Notes: generated by a model from the letters alone, not told the origin. 32,706 nt of DNA from SAR324 cluster bacterium (GCA_022573975.1 JACZSY010000013.1:1-32706), one strand, 5' to 3'. Shown: positions 1 to 8,883, counted from the stretch's first letter. Program-made: numbers and translations.

Positions 1-55
1 GCGCCCCTGATTTTTTTCCGGGCCGATTCCAAGGCCGTGATTCCACCCGGAAGGG

Positions 56-1234
56 TTATTTTTTGCGCACCACGTTGAAGTCATAATTATCCGATTCTTC
101 CTCCACCTTTTGCTTGATTTCATTTTCCAATTTATTGTATTCCTCGGGCGCCTCCTTCATCACCATGGCGGTGTACAAGACATTTTGCTGCATCTCGATC
201 TCGATGGGCTTGATATCCGGATTCCAGTCCTTGAATTGATTGGTGATCTGGTCCGGCCAGGCCACTCGCTGGAATTCCTTTTCATTGAATTTCACTTTTT
301 GCACCGTGTCCTTGCTCTCGTCCCATTTGGCGCCGGACTTGAAAACAATGGGAGAATTGGCGACACCTTTGGAGCTGTTGATCTTCTTCAGCATTTCCTC
401 ATGTTGTTTCCGCAAGCCCTGGTTTTCGGCTTCCATCGCCAGCATCTGTTTCTGCATGGAGTTGCGGGAGGTGCCGAGCTGCTTTTCGTTTTCGGCCAGT
501 TTCGCGTTCAACTTGGCGATTTCCCGATCCCGGCTCCTTAATTCCTTTTCCTGCTCCGCCGACTTGGATTTTGCCTCGGCGAGTTCCTGATTGGCCAGGG
601 TCAGTTGGGCCTGGGATTCCGTGCGCTTTTTTTCCAGTTCGTCATTGGATTTGGCCAATTCGGCGTTGATTTCCTCTCTCTTTTTCAGCAATGCGGCATT
701 TTCCTGTTTCAACCGGGCAGCGGTGGAGCCAGGTTTTTCCAATTGGGCTGTGTTCCTGGCCAGCCGCGCGTCGACAACATTGCGCTGTCTGATCAACGTC
801 TCGGATTTCCCCTTCAACGGGGCCAGGGATTTATCGCGGGCGGCATTGAGCGCTTTGACGATTCCGCTTTTCCGCAGGATGGCGTCCCGGGTTCGGTCCA
901 CCTGTTTTTTCACCAAGGCCCGCAGGCCTTTCATTTCCGTGACCTCCGCCTTGAGGGCTTCCACCTTGCGGGTAATATCCCGCACGGTATTGATGGTTTT
1001 CCTCAACCCCGGCGGAAGCTTGGCCAGAATTTCCTCCCCATATTCCGCCATGGATTCCTTGAGGCTGGCGAATACCGGGCGAAAGAAGAATTTGCTCAGG
1101 ATGAAAAACACCGGATTGGATGCCTCCAGGATGCTGTAGGCGGCACCGAGGGTCGCGCACCCCGGCGATGCCAATGCGGCGAGCATGGCGATGCCGAGGG
1201 CTGTTTTTTTCCAGCTGCGGATGAACTTGATCAT
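56..1234 (-). CDS. Coiled-coil outer-membrane/periplasmic lipoprotein, unknown function
   Basis: A 392-residue protein with a lipoprotein signal: a basic N-terminus, a hydrophobic stretch at residues 12-22 and a lipobox ending at Cys26 (ASPGC). After a short region with hydrophobic stretches (about 30-60), residues 85-285 are rich in Glu, Lys, Gln and Ala with heptad-like spacing, so a long coiled coil is likely. The C-terminal 100 residues are mixed and end in a charged tail. I do not recognise a family. The likely place is the periplasm, anchored in a membrane by lipid, with a structural or tethering role; this is inference from architecture. The start ATG follows a weak GGGG-rich stretch. 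It is transcribed toward the left edge of the window and stands alone. Confidence 0.8.
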   Translation of the reverse strand: MIKFIRSWKKTALGIAMLAALASPGCATLGAAYSILEASNPVFFILSKFFFRPVFASLKESMAEYGEEILAKLPPGLRKTINTVRDITRKVEALKAEVTEMKGLRALVKKQVDRTRDAILRKSGIVKALNAARDKSLAPLKGKSETLIRQRNVVDARLARNTAQLEKPGSTAARLKQENAALLKKREEINAELAKSNDELEKKRTESQAQLTLANQELAEAKSKSAEQEKELRSRDREIAKLNAKLAENEKQLGTSRNSMQKQMLAMEAENQGLRKQHEEMLKKINSSKGVANSPIVFKSGAKWDESKDTVQKVKFNEKEFQRVAWPDQITNQFKDWNPDIKPIEIEMQQNVLYTAMVMKEAPEEYNKLENEIKQKVEEESDNYDFNVVRKK

Positions 1235-1607
1235 TTTTCCCCGTCTTCAGGCTGGGCCGGAAATCCGCCATGCGGACAAGAAGAGACAGCCATTGCCCTT
1301 GCCAGCCGTCACCCGCCCGATGCGCGCGAGATGCGCACAGGGGTCTGGCGGTATGTGGATAAAGGTTCCATAACACGGAGGCATGGAGGATACAATTGTC
1401 CCCATAATCGAGAAGTCGAAGGATGGCTGGAATACGGTTTGTGATGTGATCATGTGACAGCGGGTGCAGTCCGAAGTAAAATAAAAACAGGGAAATCGGC
1501 AGACAGTCTCAAAGCCTCCGGCATCCGTCCCCGCGCCACGACCGCGGAGTGAACTTGAAATCACGGACTATAAATCAAATCCATCCAATCCGAACATGGA
1601 GAAAAAA
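1235..1607. other. Intergenic region between divergent genes
   Basis: This gap lies between the divergently transcribed coiled-coil lipoprotein and the DUF302 gene, so it should hold promoters for both. I see no convincing sigma-70 pair, repeat, RNA gene or conserved small ORF. The open frames crossing it have no recognisable protein character. Confidence 0.4.
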
Positions 1608-2036
1608 ATGACCCCAGCCAAGAAAATCCAATCCATTGAAAGCAAAAGTGGGTACAGCATCTCCCGCGCCGTTGAAATGACCTATGAGGAGGCGGTGGAA
1701 AAGGTGACCGCGACGTTGAAGGAACAGGGTTTCGGCATTCTCACCGAAATCGATGTGCGGGCGACCATGAAAACCAAGCTGGACAAGGAGTTCACCAAGT
1801 ACGTCATCCTTGGCGCCTGCAATCCTGCGCTGGCCTATCGGGCGCTCAACACCGAACTGGATATTGGCCTCCTGCTCCCCTGCAACGTCACCGTCTATGA
1901 GGAACCGGACTCCGGGAAAACCATCATCTCCGCCGTCGACCCGAGTATTCTGGTGCAGGCGACGGGCGTCGAAGCCCTGCAACCCATCGCCGAGGAGGTA
2001 AGCGCCAAGCTGACCGCCGCCCTGCAAGCCGTGTAG
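1608..2036 (+). CDS. DUF302 family protein
   Basis: A protein of 142 residues matching the DUF302 fold, a small alpha/beta domain of unknown biochemical role. Visible family features are the early 'EEAVEKVTATLKEQGFGIL' type helix, the strand 'EIDVRATMK', the 'VILGACNPALAYRAL' segment and the 'LLPCNVTVYEE' strand. The start is chosen at 1608: a GGAG six bases upstream fits ribosome binding, whereas the in-frame ATG at 1596 has no Shine-Dalgarno and itself overlaps that GGAG. The gene is single and ends just before a strong hairpin terminator at 2070-2102. Some DUF302 proteins occur near redox or heme-related genes, but nothing here supports a specific role. Confidence 0.9.
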   Translation: MTPAKKIQSIESKSGYSISRAVEMTYEEAVEKVTATLKEQGFGILTEIDVRATMKTKLDKEFTKYVILGACNPALAYRALNTELDIGLLLPCNVTVYEEPDSGKTIISAVDPSILVQATGVEALQPIAEEVSAKLTAALQAV

Positions 2037-2069
2037 GCATACCCGATCCTCTTCCTTGATATTCGCCAT

Positions 2070-2102
2070 AAAAAAAGCGCTCTTCCATGAAGAGCGCTTT
2101 TT
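2070..2102 (+). terminator. Rho-independent terminator after DUF302 gene
   Basis: A perfect 9-bp GC-rich stem (GCGCTCTTC at 2077-2085 with GAAGAGCGC at 2089-2097) closes a CAT loop. It is flanked by seven A on the left and five T on the right, starting 34 bp after the DUF302 stop codon. The A/T flanks could allow it to act on both strands. Confidence 0.92.
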
Positions 2103-2492
2103 CTTCCAAAGGCATGGCGATGCCGCGCCGCGGCCCGGGGCTATCCTTCCTGGAGCCAAATTCCGGGCTGGCCATGAATGGTTCCGCCGGACCCTGGCGG
2201 ACCCTGGCGCTGTTTTTGACCTCGCCGCCTTTTTGCGGTGCAGGCTGATCCGGTTCCGGCCAGGATTTTTTCCCTTCACTTGCCCGATGATGAAATTTTG
2301 CTCCGCGGCCGGCCTGGTCCCCCCGTCATTTCAGAGAATGGTATATTTTCCATGCTCCCTTTTTGCTGATACACCTCGTAGGTCGAGGATTCCACGATGC
2401 GCAATAAAACGAGCCCGGCACCTGCCCCTTCAATCGAATTCCAGGCCGCCACCCACGGCGGCGCTCCCGACCATCGTCCACCAGGCGCAGCC
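2103..2492. other. Intergenic region before the LOG gene
   Basis: About 390 bp without a supported gene. It contains a doubled 10-bp unit (GGACCCTGGC) near 2190-2210. An in-frame ATG at 2397 preceded by GAGG could extend the downstream LOG protein by 32 residues; the extension is Pro/Ala-rich and not typical of the family. Confidence 0.35.
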
Positions 2493-3173
2493 ATGAGTGA
2501 AAATAAGAACCAATATGAAATCAACAAGCTGGAGAAACAGGACTCCTGGCGCATGTTCAGGATCCTGGGCGAATTCGTGGAAGGGTTCGACGTGCTCCCC
2601 AACTACCTTCCCGCCGTGACGGTTTATGGCTCCGCGCGCATCACCGAGGAAAATCCCTATTACCAGTTGTCCGTGGATTTGGGAAAAGCCTTGGTGCGGG
2701 AGGGTTTCACCGTCATCACGGGAGGCGGCCCGGGCGTGATGGAATCGGCGAACCGGGGCGCCTTCGAGAACGGCGGCCGTTCCATCGGCCTCAATGTGGA
2801 ACTGCCCCAGGAACAAAAGCCCAACCCCTACCTTTCCCTCTCCCTCAGTTTCCGGTATTTCTTCGTGCGCAAGGTGATGCTGGTCAAATACGCCACCGCC
2901 TTCATCCTGCTCCCCGGGGGATACGGCACCATGGATGAGTTCTTTGAAACCCTGACCCTGATCCAAACCAGGAAGATCGCGCCGTTTCCCGTGGTGTTGA
3001 TCGGCCAGGATTATTGGCGGGGGCTGGTGGACTGGATGAAGGAACGCATGGTGGGCGAGGACATGATTTCATCGGAAGACCTGGATCTTTTTCACGTCAC
3101 CGATTCGGTTGAAGAGGCCATCTCCATCGTCAACGAATTCCGCGCCAAAAGCGATACCTCCAGTCCCCCCTGA
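2493..3173 (+). CDS. TIGR00730 / LOG family Rossmann-fold protein (possible cytokinin riboside 5'-monophosphate phosphoribohydrolase)
   Basis: A 226-residue protein of the LOG/lysine-decarboxylase-like family. Seen directly: the N-terminal 'SWRMFRILGEFVEGF' helix typical of the bacterial subgroup, a Rossmann strand with GSAR at 46-49, GGGPGVMESA at 77-86, and the signature PGGYGTMDE at 141-149, which holds the nucleotide-binding loop and catalytic Glu. LOG enzymes release the base from nucleoside 5'-monophosphates; many bacterial members act on AMP-like substrates and are labelled hypothetical. I chose ATG 2493 because the family normally starts about 15-20 residues before the SWR motif. ATG 2397 with a GAGG eight bases upstream is an alternative. 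It is convergent with the Mrp gene. Confidence 0.88.
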   Translation: MSENKNQYEINKLEKQDSWRMFRILGEFVEGFDVLPNYLPAVTVYGSARITEENPYYQLSVDLGKALVREGFTVITGGGPGVMESANRGAFENGGRSIGLNVELPQEQKPNPYLSLSLSFRYFFVRKVMLVKYATAFILLPGGYGTMDEFFETLTLIQTRKIAPFPVVLIGQDYWRGLVDWMKERMVGEDMISSEDLDLFHVTDSVEEAISIVNEFRAKSDTSSPP

Positions 3174-3298
3174 TCCACCTGGCGGGAGAACAAGGGCATC
3201 CCCGCCGGATCGGGATGTGGCAAGGGGGCGGGGAGCCGATTTGCGAGGCTGCCCGAAAGAGACAAACTCCCTCCGCCACTGCGCTCCCCAGCCCTGCG

Positions 3299-4387
3299 TC
3301 AGAGCCGTTCGATTTCCTCGATCATCCGCACCGCGATCTTGCGGAAGGCCTCGGCGGTCGGGCTGTCCTCCGCGGACACGGCGATGGGCGTGCCGAAGTC
3401 CCCGCCTTCGCGGATGGCGGTTTCGAGGGGGATTCGTCCCAGGAAGGGAATGTTGTTCTGCCCGCTGGCCCGCTCCGCGTTGCCCTTGTCGAAAATCTCC
3501 GTTTCAGTATTGCAGTTGGGACACACGAACCCGCTCATGTTTTCCACCATGCCAATTACGGGCACTTCCACTTTGTGGAACATGGAAACCGACTTGATGG
3601 CGTCGAGCAGGGCCACGTCCTGGGGCGTGGAGACGATCACCGCACCGGTGATTTCCAGCACCTGGGACAGGGTCAGTTGCGCGTCGCCGGTGCCCGGGGG
3701 CATGTCGATCACCATGAAATCGCCCCCCGGCCATTGGGTGTCGCGCAACAACTGGTCGATCACCTGATGCACGATCGGCCCGCGCCAGATCGTGGCGGAG
3801 GCTTCTTCCACCACGTTGCCGATGGACATCACGTGCAGGCCGTGCTTGTAGAGCGGGATGATGGTGCTGTCGTCGTTCATGGTGGGGCGCGTGTTGCGCA
3901 GGCCCATCATGATGGGCAGGCTGGGACCGTAGATGTCCGAGTCGAACATGGACACCCTGTGCCCCATTTTGGCCAGGGTCACCGCCAGGTTGATGGCCAC
4001 GGTGGATTTTCCGACCCCGCCCTTGCCGCTCCCCACGGCGATCACCGCCTCGTAATTCTGCAGGTAGGTCTTTTTTTCTGGGCTTTGCGGTGGACGCGGC
4101 TGTGCGTCCGGGGCCGGTGGGGCTTGTCCCTCGGGCGCCTGGGGCGTCTGATCGGACATGCGGATGGTGACGGCGGAAATTCCCGGAATTTTCTTGAGGC
4201 GCACCTCGATTCTGCCGGAAATGTCCTTGCGCAGTTCATCGTCGGGGGGAAGATCGAGTGTGATCGCCACGGACTCGCCATTGACGATGCAATCGGTGAC
4301 CGCCTCGGCCTCCAGCAGATGAGGGCCGGAATCGGAGATAAGGATTTCGGTGAAGACTTGTTCGAACTGTTCTTCCAAAGATGGCAT
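3299..4387 (-). CDS. Mrp/NBP35/ApbC family Fe-S cluster carrier ATPase
   Basis: A 362-residue P-loop protein that carries and transfers [4Fe-4S] clusters to apo-enzymes in the cytoplasm. Domains in order: an N-terminal MIP18/DUF59-type domain (about 4-76), a Pro/Gln-rich linker (80-105) and the deviant Walker A GKGGVGKST at 121-129. Then come DSDIYGPS at about 149-156, the Walker B-like DMPPGTGD near 228-235, and the CPNC pair at 289-292 that binds the bridging cluster. The start at 4387 has AGGAAGGAT about eight bases upstream. Length matches the DUF59-containing subgroup. The gene stands alone, divergent from RqcH and convergent with the LOG gene. Confidence 0.95.
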   Translation of the reverse strand: MPSLEEQFEQVFTEILISDSGPHLLEAEAVTDCIVNGESVAITLDLPPDDELRKDISGRIEVRLKKIPGISAVTIRMSDQTPQAPEGQAPPAPDAQPRPPQSPEKKTYLQNYEAVIAVGSGKGGVGKSTVAINLAVTLAKMGHRVSMFDSDIYGPSLPIMMGLRNTRPTMNDDSTIIPLYKHGLHVMSIGNVVEEASATIWRGPIVHQVIDQLLRDTQWPGGDFMVIDMPPGTGDAQLTLSQVLEITGAVIVSTPQDVALLDAIKSVSMFHKVEVPVIGMVENMSGFVCPNCNTETEIFDKGNAERASGQNNIPFLGRIPLETAIREGGDFGTPIAVSAEDSPTAEAFRKIAVRMIEEIERL

Positions 4388-4508
4388 AATGGGCGATCCT
4401 TCCTGCCTCGATGCGCCTCCAAAAACCATATGGGCGACGGTGAATAAAGGAATTGATTTCTGCGGCCGGAGCCAGATTTTCAATATAGGTCCGATCCGGC
4501 GGCAAGGC

Positions 4509-4548
4509 AATGCCACCGAATGCCACCGAATGCCACCGAATGCCACCG
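4509..4548. repeat. Tandem repeat, 10-bp unit x4
   Basis: Four exact copies of AATGCCACCG followed by a degenerate copy (GCCACCGAAG). It lies in the divergent promoter region between the Mrp gene and rqcH, about 40 bp before the rqcH start. A period close to one DNA helical turn could place repeated protein sites on one face of the helix, but this is speculation. Confidence 0.95.
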
Positions 4549-4589
4549 GCCACCGAAGGCCAGCGAATTCCACAACCCTTGGATTTCCC

Positions 4590-6113
4590 ATGTTCGATGA
4601 TGCCCCCGCCCTGGAATTGGAGCCGGCCCTGGAGGGGGCCCGGGTACGGGGCGTCCGCCAACCGGACGATCGCACCCTCGTTCTCGAAACCTACCGCGCG
4701 GGCGCCGGAGGAGCCTTTTGGATGGCTTCCCTGGATGCGGATTGCGCGCGCTTCGGGCGGGTGTTCCAATCCAGCGGCCGGGGAGGGCCGCCGCCGCTGT
4801 TCTGCCAGTGGCTGCGCACCCGGCTGGTGGGGGGGCGCATCGTCCGCTTGCAGCGCCCCCGGGACCAGGTGCTGGCCATCGTCATCGAGACCCAGCAAGC
4901 GATGTTCCATCTTGTGCTCGAACTCAACCGGCGGGAGAGCAACCTGCTGCTGCTGGATACGGACGGACGGCTCCTGACCGCCATGCGCCGCCCCGGCCTT
5001 CCCGGGCGCCCGCTGACCGCCGGCATGCCCTATCACCCGCCGCCCCGGATGCATAAATTTCATGGCCCACTGCCCTTTGCAGCCCGATTGCCGGCCAGCG
5101 GCGAGGAAGAGGCCCGCCGGTTGGCGCACCAGTGGCTGGAAGCGGGGGCCGCCGCCGAACTGGCCGGGATGCGCAACCCCGCCCTCAAGCAACTGCGCGG
5201 GGAGATCAAACGGCTCAACCGCCGGTTGGGAAAGCTGGAGGCGGATCTGATCGAAACGGCCAACGCGGCGCTGTGGCATCGGCGGGGGGAGTTGCTGCAG
5301 ATTCACCGCCACCTGCTGGGGGTGGGACGGGAATCGGTCTCCGTGCCCGATGTGTTCCAACCCGGCCAGCCCATGGTGGACATCCCTCTGCATCCCCGGG
5401 CCAAGCCGGGGGAGAACATCGAGCGCTGTTTCAAGCGATTCCGCAAACTTCGGGACGGAAAGGCCCATGTGGAAAGGCGGCTGGCGGAAACCCGAGCTGA
5501 ATTGGGTCTGCGTGAAACGTGGCTGGGCAGTGTGGAAACGGCTGAAAATACCGATCGGCTCCGCGCAATGGCCGCCGAACTCCCGGCCCCGGCCGGCCGG
5601 CTGCGCGCCTTGCTGTCGGGAAGCGCGCTGTCCGGAAGGGATGGGAGGAAAGGCCCGCATTCCGATGCCACGGGGCGGCAACCCGTGCGGCAACCCGTGC
5701 GGCAACCCATGCGGCGAATCAGCGCCGACGGGTTCACCATCATGGTGGGCCGGTCTGGCGAAGAAAACGACCGGGTCACCTTCCGGCTGAGCAAAGGACG
5801 GGACTGGTGGTTTCATGCGCAAGGCATCCCCGGCAGCCACGTGATCGTGTCCAACCCGACCGGTTTGGCTCTGCCGCCGGTCACCCTCCGGGAGGCCGCC
5901 TGGCTGGCCGCCTATTATTCAAAGGGAAGGGAGCGGGGGCAGGTGGATGTGGATTACACCCAGCGCAAACATGTGCGCAAGTTGAAAGGCGCGCCGCCCG
6001 GCACGGTCACCATCGCGCACAACCGGACCATCCTGATCGACCTCAACGAGGGTGAAGCGGGAGCGGTGCTGAATCGGGTCGGAGAAAGCGGGGACGCGAA
6101 CCTTCAGGCATAA
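4590..6113 (+). CDS. rqcH: RqcH-like NFACT protein (ribosome quality control, Ala-tailing factor)
   Basis: A 507-residue NFACT protein. Bacterial RqcH binds obstructed 50S subunits carrying peptidyl-tRNA and recruits tRNA-Ala to add C-terminal alanine tails. Domains: NFACT-N (about 5-170, including 'LVLELNRRESNLLLLD'), a helical coiled-coil middle (about 190-345), a low-complexity insert made of a 12-bp DNA repeat (residues 363-374), and the NFACT-R/DUF814 domain (about 378-500) with 'DWWFHAQGIPGSHVIV' and 'RKHVRKLKGAPPGTV'. By eye, the Asp-Arg pair of RqcH that contacts tRNA aligns with Asp92-Gln93, so Arg appears replaced by Gln. The start ATG 4590 follows only a weak GGA. The gene is monocistronic and ends at a perfect terminator. 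Confidence 0.92.
   Translation: MFDDAPALELEPALEGARVRGVRQPDDRTLVLETYRAGAGGAFWMASLDADCARFGRVFQSSGRGGPPPLFCQWLRTRLVGGRIVRLQRPRDQVLAIVIETQQAMFHLVLELNRRESNLLLLDTDGRLLTAMRRPGLPGRPLTAGMPYHPPPRMHKFHGPLPFAARLPASGEEEARRLAHQWLEAGAAAELAGMRNPALKQLRGEIKRLNRRLGKLEADLIETANAALWHRRGELLQIHRHLLGVGRESVSVPDVFQPGQPMVDIPLHPRAKPGENIERCFKRFRKLRDGKAHVERRLAETRAELGLRETWLGSVETAENTDRLRAMAAELPAPAGRLRALLSGSALSGRDGRKGPHSDATGRQPVRQPVRQPMRRISADGFTIMVGRSGEENDRVTFRLSKGRDWWFHAQGIPGSHVIVSNPTGLALPPVTLREAAWLAAYYSKGRERGQVDVDYTQRKHVRKLKGAPPGTVTIAHNRTILIDLNEGEAGAVLNRVGESGDANLQA
5676..5711 (+). repeat. In-frame 12-bp tandem repeat x3 inside rqcH
   Basis: Three copies of CGGCAACCCGTG (the third ends ATG) encode Arg-Gln-Pro-Val, Arg-Gln-Pro-Val, Arg-Gln-Pro-Met. 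It sits in the linker just before the NFACT-R domain, where length change should be tolerated because 12 bp keeps the frame. Confidence 0.95.
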
Positions 6114-6145
6114 AAAAAGGGAAGCCGTGAGGCTTCCCTTTTTTT
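6112..6145. terminator. Bidirectional rho-independent terminator
   Basis: AAAAAAAGGGAAGCC (6112-6126), loop GTGA, then GGCTTCCCTTTTTTT (6131-6145): a perfect 15-bp inverted repeat ending in T7 on either strand. It overlaps the rqcH stop codon and lies between convergent genes, so it can serve both rqcH and the TPR-like gene at 6225-7667. Confidence 0.95.
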
Positions 6146-6224
6146 GTTCCTGCTGAAAACAGCGCACCGGAAGTTCCCGGCGGTTCAGCGAGCTTCCGCA
6201 GCTATGGAATCAATTGCCGCTGTC

Positions 6225-7667
6225 CTAATTTTCGACTTTGTCGAGCTTAATATCGACCTCGGTACTGAATTTTTCAAAATAGGCTTCATGTTCAGTTTTG
6301 AGAGCCTCGGTTTCCTTCTTGAGGCCTTCTTCATCGCCCATCAGGGAATATGCGATGGCCTTGCCGTGGCGGATTTCGGCCGTGTTGGCGCCACCGGTCT
6401 CCCCGGCTTTGGTGAACATTTCCAGGGCCAATTCACCCCCGGTTTCACCGCCGGCCTCCAACTGATCGCTTCCGGCCCTGTAATAGGTTCTTGAAAGCAT
6501 CTCGTCAATTTTTTTCCCGCCGGGGGAGGTGAATTTGGGATTGGATTCCTTGATGGCCTCCAATTGTTCCAAGGCTCCGTAACTGTCTCCACTATCGATC
6601 ATGTGCATGCTGGTGGCGAAACGCACCCCATTGTTCTCCTCCTCCGAGGAGCCTTTGCCGTCGCCCACGGACGCACCGATCTTCGCCAGCAAATCCGCGG
6701 CGCGATCTTTTTCGCCGGAGGAGTGCAGGACGGAGGAGCGGTTGTAGAGGATCCGCGTGACGGCCTGGGAGGCTCTCTCGTTGAAGGGCGGTTTTCCTTC
6801 CTTGGACAGCTTGGAGAGGACTTTCAACCCTTTATTGATGTCCTTGTCGCTGGAGGAGTTGATCAAGATCACCCCCAACAGATACTGGGCTTGGCCGTTT
6901 TCAGGATTGATCTGCACCATCTTCTCCAAAACCAGAACGGCCTCCCCCGAATTGCCGCTTTCCTTCAGGGAGTGGGCCAATCCATAGCGGGCCGTTTCCA
7001 GTTCGGCGGCAATCTCTTTGGAGCCGCCGTTGGCATCTTCAAGGGTCCACACGGCGGCTTGCATCATCTTGGCCGCCCCGGCCGCGTCCAGTTCTCCCAG
7101 CAATTCGTACCCCTCGTTGAATTGGCTGGCGGCCAGGTTCCTGAGGGCGCGGGAGGCTTTGCCGGCATAAGGCGGGCTTCCATCCTCGGTGAGGCCGGCC
7201 AGCAGCTGAGTCCCTTTATTGAAATTTTTACCGGGTTTGCCGGTGAGGATCTTCGCCAGCAGGAATTTCGCCTGGTCCATGATGGGATTGGCCGCGATCA
7301 TCTTCTCCAGCACAATGATCGCCTCGACCGTATTCCCATTCTCATTCATGGCATAGGCCAATCCGTAGCGGGCCCTCTCGAAAACTTCGGAGTCCTCCGA
7401 AATGGCGTCGCCGATATCCTCGTATCCCCACACGGCGGCTTGCATCATCCTGGCCCCCTCCGCGGACATTCCCGCACTCAGCAACCGATGGCCCTCGTTA
7501 TATTGCAGGGCGGCCAAGCGCATCCGGTTCCAAAAACTCGGTTCGGCGGTCAGTTTTACTTTGGCCATTGCAATATCGGCGTCCCCGCCTTGGCCCAAGG
7601 CAGACCCAGCCGGCAGCGAAAAAGCCAATGTCAACAAAACAGCGATCCAAAGGTGGTAAAGTTTCAT
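6225..7667 (-). CDS. Secreted TPR-like repeat protein
   Basis: A 480-residue exported protein. A signal peptide covers residues 1-25 (charged start, hydrophobic core, SALG before the probable cut). The mature part shows two long internal repeats. Each contains 'ARMMQAAVWGYED' or 'AKMMQAAVWTLED', then 'ARYGLAYAMNENGNTVEAIIVLEKM' or its twin, and then 'NKGTQLL' or 'NKGLKVL'. Each reads as paired helices of the TPR/Sel1 kind. The C-terminal third is less repetitive and acidic. It probably acts as a periplasmic scaffold; no catalytic motif is visible. The start at 7667 is supported by GGGAG eight bases upstream. The upstream glycosylase gene is on the same strand 211 bp away. Confidence 0.82.
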   Translation of the reverse strand: MKLYHLWIAVLLTLAFSLPAGSALGQGGDADIAMAKVKLTAEPSFWNRMRLAALQYNEGHRLLSAGMSAEGARMMQAAVWGYEDIGDAISEDSEVFERARYGLAYAMNENGNTVEAIIVLEKMIAANPIMDQAKFLLAKILTGKPGKNFNKGTQLLAGLTEDGSPPYAGKASRALRNLAASQFNEGYELLGELDAAGAAKMMQAAVWTLEDANGGSKEIAAELETARYGLAHSLKESGNSGEAVLVLEKMVQINPENGQAQYLLGVILINSSSDKDINKGLKVLSKLSKEGKPPFNERASQAVTRILYNRSSVLHSSGEKDRAADLLAKIGASVGDGKGSSEEENNGVRFATSMHMIDSGDSYGALEQLEAIKESNPKFTSPGGKKIDEMLSRTYYRAGSDQLEAGGETGGELALEMFTKAGETGGANTAEIRHGKAIAYSLMGDEEGLKKETEALKTEHEAYFEKFSTEVDIKLDKVEN

Positions 7668-7878
7668 GTTCCATTCTCCCTGGAGAGGTACAAAGCGGAA
7701 AACGCCATGGAATATAGGTCGGTTGGCAATATCTCTAACACCGGGCCGGAGACAATGCAACCGTGAATGTCAGCCGTCGATCAGGAATATTCACGCATAT
7801 CCCGGCTTGAACCACAAGTCTCCCCGCTGCCTGCCAGGGAATGACGTTGCGCAGTACTTCCTTTCACCTCGATTGGAA
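7668..7878. other. Intergenic region
   Basis: Between the glycosylase stop and the TPR-protein start on the same strand. No terminator-like hairpin with a T tract and no repeat was seen. It presumably holds the promoter of the secreted TPR gene. Confidence 0.3.
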
Positions 7879-8700
7879 TTATCGCTGCAACAAGTTCGCC
7901 CAATCCACCGTCTCAACCCCTGCTGGCACGGCCAGTTCGCGCGCCTCGCGAGGCAAGGCCTTCCGGGTTTTTCCACCCCTCCCGGGCTGCGGAGAATAAG
8001 GATTCTTGGTGGCTTGCCGGGCGAATGCCGCGTCAACGAACCGATAGGGCAGATGCCCATCCCGATCCTTGGGGATACCCAACCGGGTCGTGCGCACCAC
8101 ACTGGCGGGGCGGTAGCCAACATCCAGCAGGGACAAAGGCGGCGTGCCCACGGCGATACCGCTCCAAATGGGAACGCGCAACCCCAGCGCCCGGCAGAGC
8201 AGTGTCTGGCCGGAGCATAACCGCTCCAAAGGCCGGCGCTTTCCCGAGGGCAGGGGATTCCGCCGCCGCATCTCGGCGATCGCGGCGTTTTCGCCAGAGG
8301 GCGCCGCACCGCTCTCCGCCGCGGCCTCCAAATCAAAGGGAAAAGGAACCCCCGCCTTGACCAGCACGGCGTTCCCCTCACCGGCGCAACTCACGTTGAA
8401 CGAGTCCCCTCCCCGGGCATAATACATGTAGATCGTCCCCGGCGGCATGAACAGGGGTTTGCGTTTTTCCGTGTACCCCAGCGAGGCGTGGCTGGCTTTT
8501 TCTTCCAGGTAATAGGCCTCGGTCTCGACGATGGCGGCCATCAGCACGAATCCCCCCACTTCATGACGGATCACCTTGCCGAGCAGATCGCAGGCGACCA
8601 CTTGGGCGTCGCGGCCGAAAAAAACGGGTGCGATCGGGGCGCCGGGCGGGTTGCCTGAAGAATGGCCGGAAAAGGCCGGGGGTGTGGCGCTATGGGACAT
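7879..8700 (-). CDS. DNA-3-methyladenine glycosylase (AAG/MPG family)
   Basis: A 273-residue base-excision repair enzyme that removes alkylated purines such as 3-methyladenine by flipping the base. Seen: 'FFGRDAQVVACDLLGKV' at the start of the fold, 'IVETEAYYLEEKASHAS' with the expected catalytic Glu at residue 61, 'PGTIYMYYARGG' and 'LCRALGL'. The C-terminal region 'VVRTTRLGIPKDRDGHLPYRFVD' has the usual 'R-G-pKD-LpwRF' form of the family. The family is usually 190-220 residues; extra length comes from an N-terminal Ser/Pro/Gly tail (about 24 residues), a loop near 130-155 and a basic C-terminal tail. The start has no good Shine-Dalgarno, so a later start is possible. Confidence 0.93.
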   Translation of the reverse strand: MSHSATPPAFSGHSSGNPPGAPIAPVFFGRDAQVVACDLLGKVIRHEVGGFVLMAAIVETEAYYLEEKASHASLGYTEKRKPLFMPPGTIYMYYARGGDSFNVSCAGEGNAVLVKAGVPFPFDLEAAAESGAAPSGENAAIAEMRRRNPLPSGKRRPLERLCSGQTLLCRALGLRVPIWSGIAVGTPPLSLLDVGYRPASVVRTTRLGIPKDRDGHLPYRFVDAAFARQATKNPYSPQPGRGGKTRKALPREARELAVPAGVETVDWANLLQR

Positions 8701-8883
8701 GCCGGGCCGCTGGAGTATTCATATCGCTCCGGAATTCCGCCCGCGCCGGAAAAGAAGGGAAGCGGGTCAGGCGTTGGGATTGGAGTGAATGGAGTGGATG
8801 GATTTCCCGTCCCGTGGAGGGGAGGGGAGCGTTTGGGGGCTGGCGGTCTGGGTGTCCGTCACGCGGCAACCGGCCCGGCGCAT

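Noticed and set aside
605-1444. Long plus-strand frame opposite the coiled-coil lipoprotein
   Set aside because: It is the antisense of a clear lipoprotein gene, with no family similarity or ribosome-binding site.
4388-4589. Tandem repeats read as a possible CRISPR
   Set aside because: Units are 10 bp and contiguous, with no spacers; no cas genes are present.
4236-5840. 534-codon minus-strand frame opposite rqcH
   Set aside because: GC-rich antisense frame rich in Pro, Gly and Arg; the rqcH domains on the plus strand are unmistakable.
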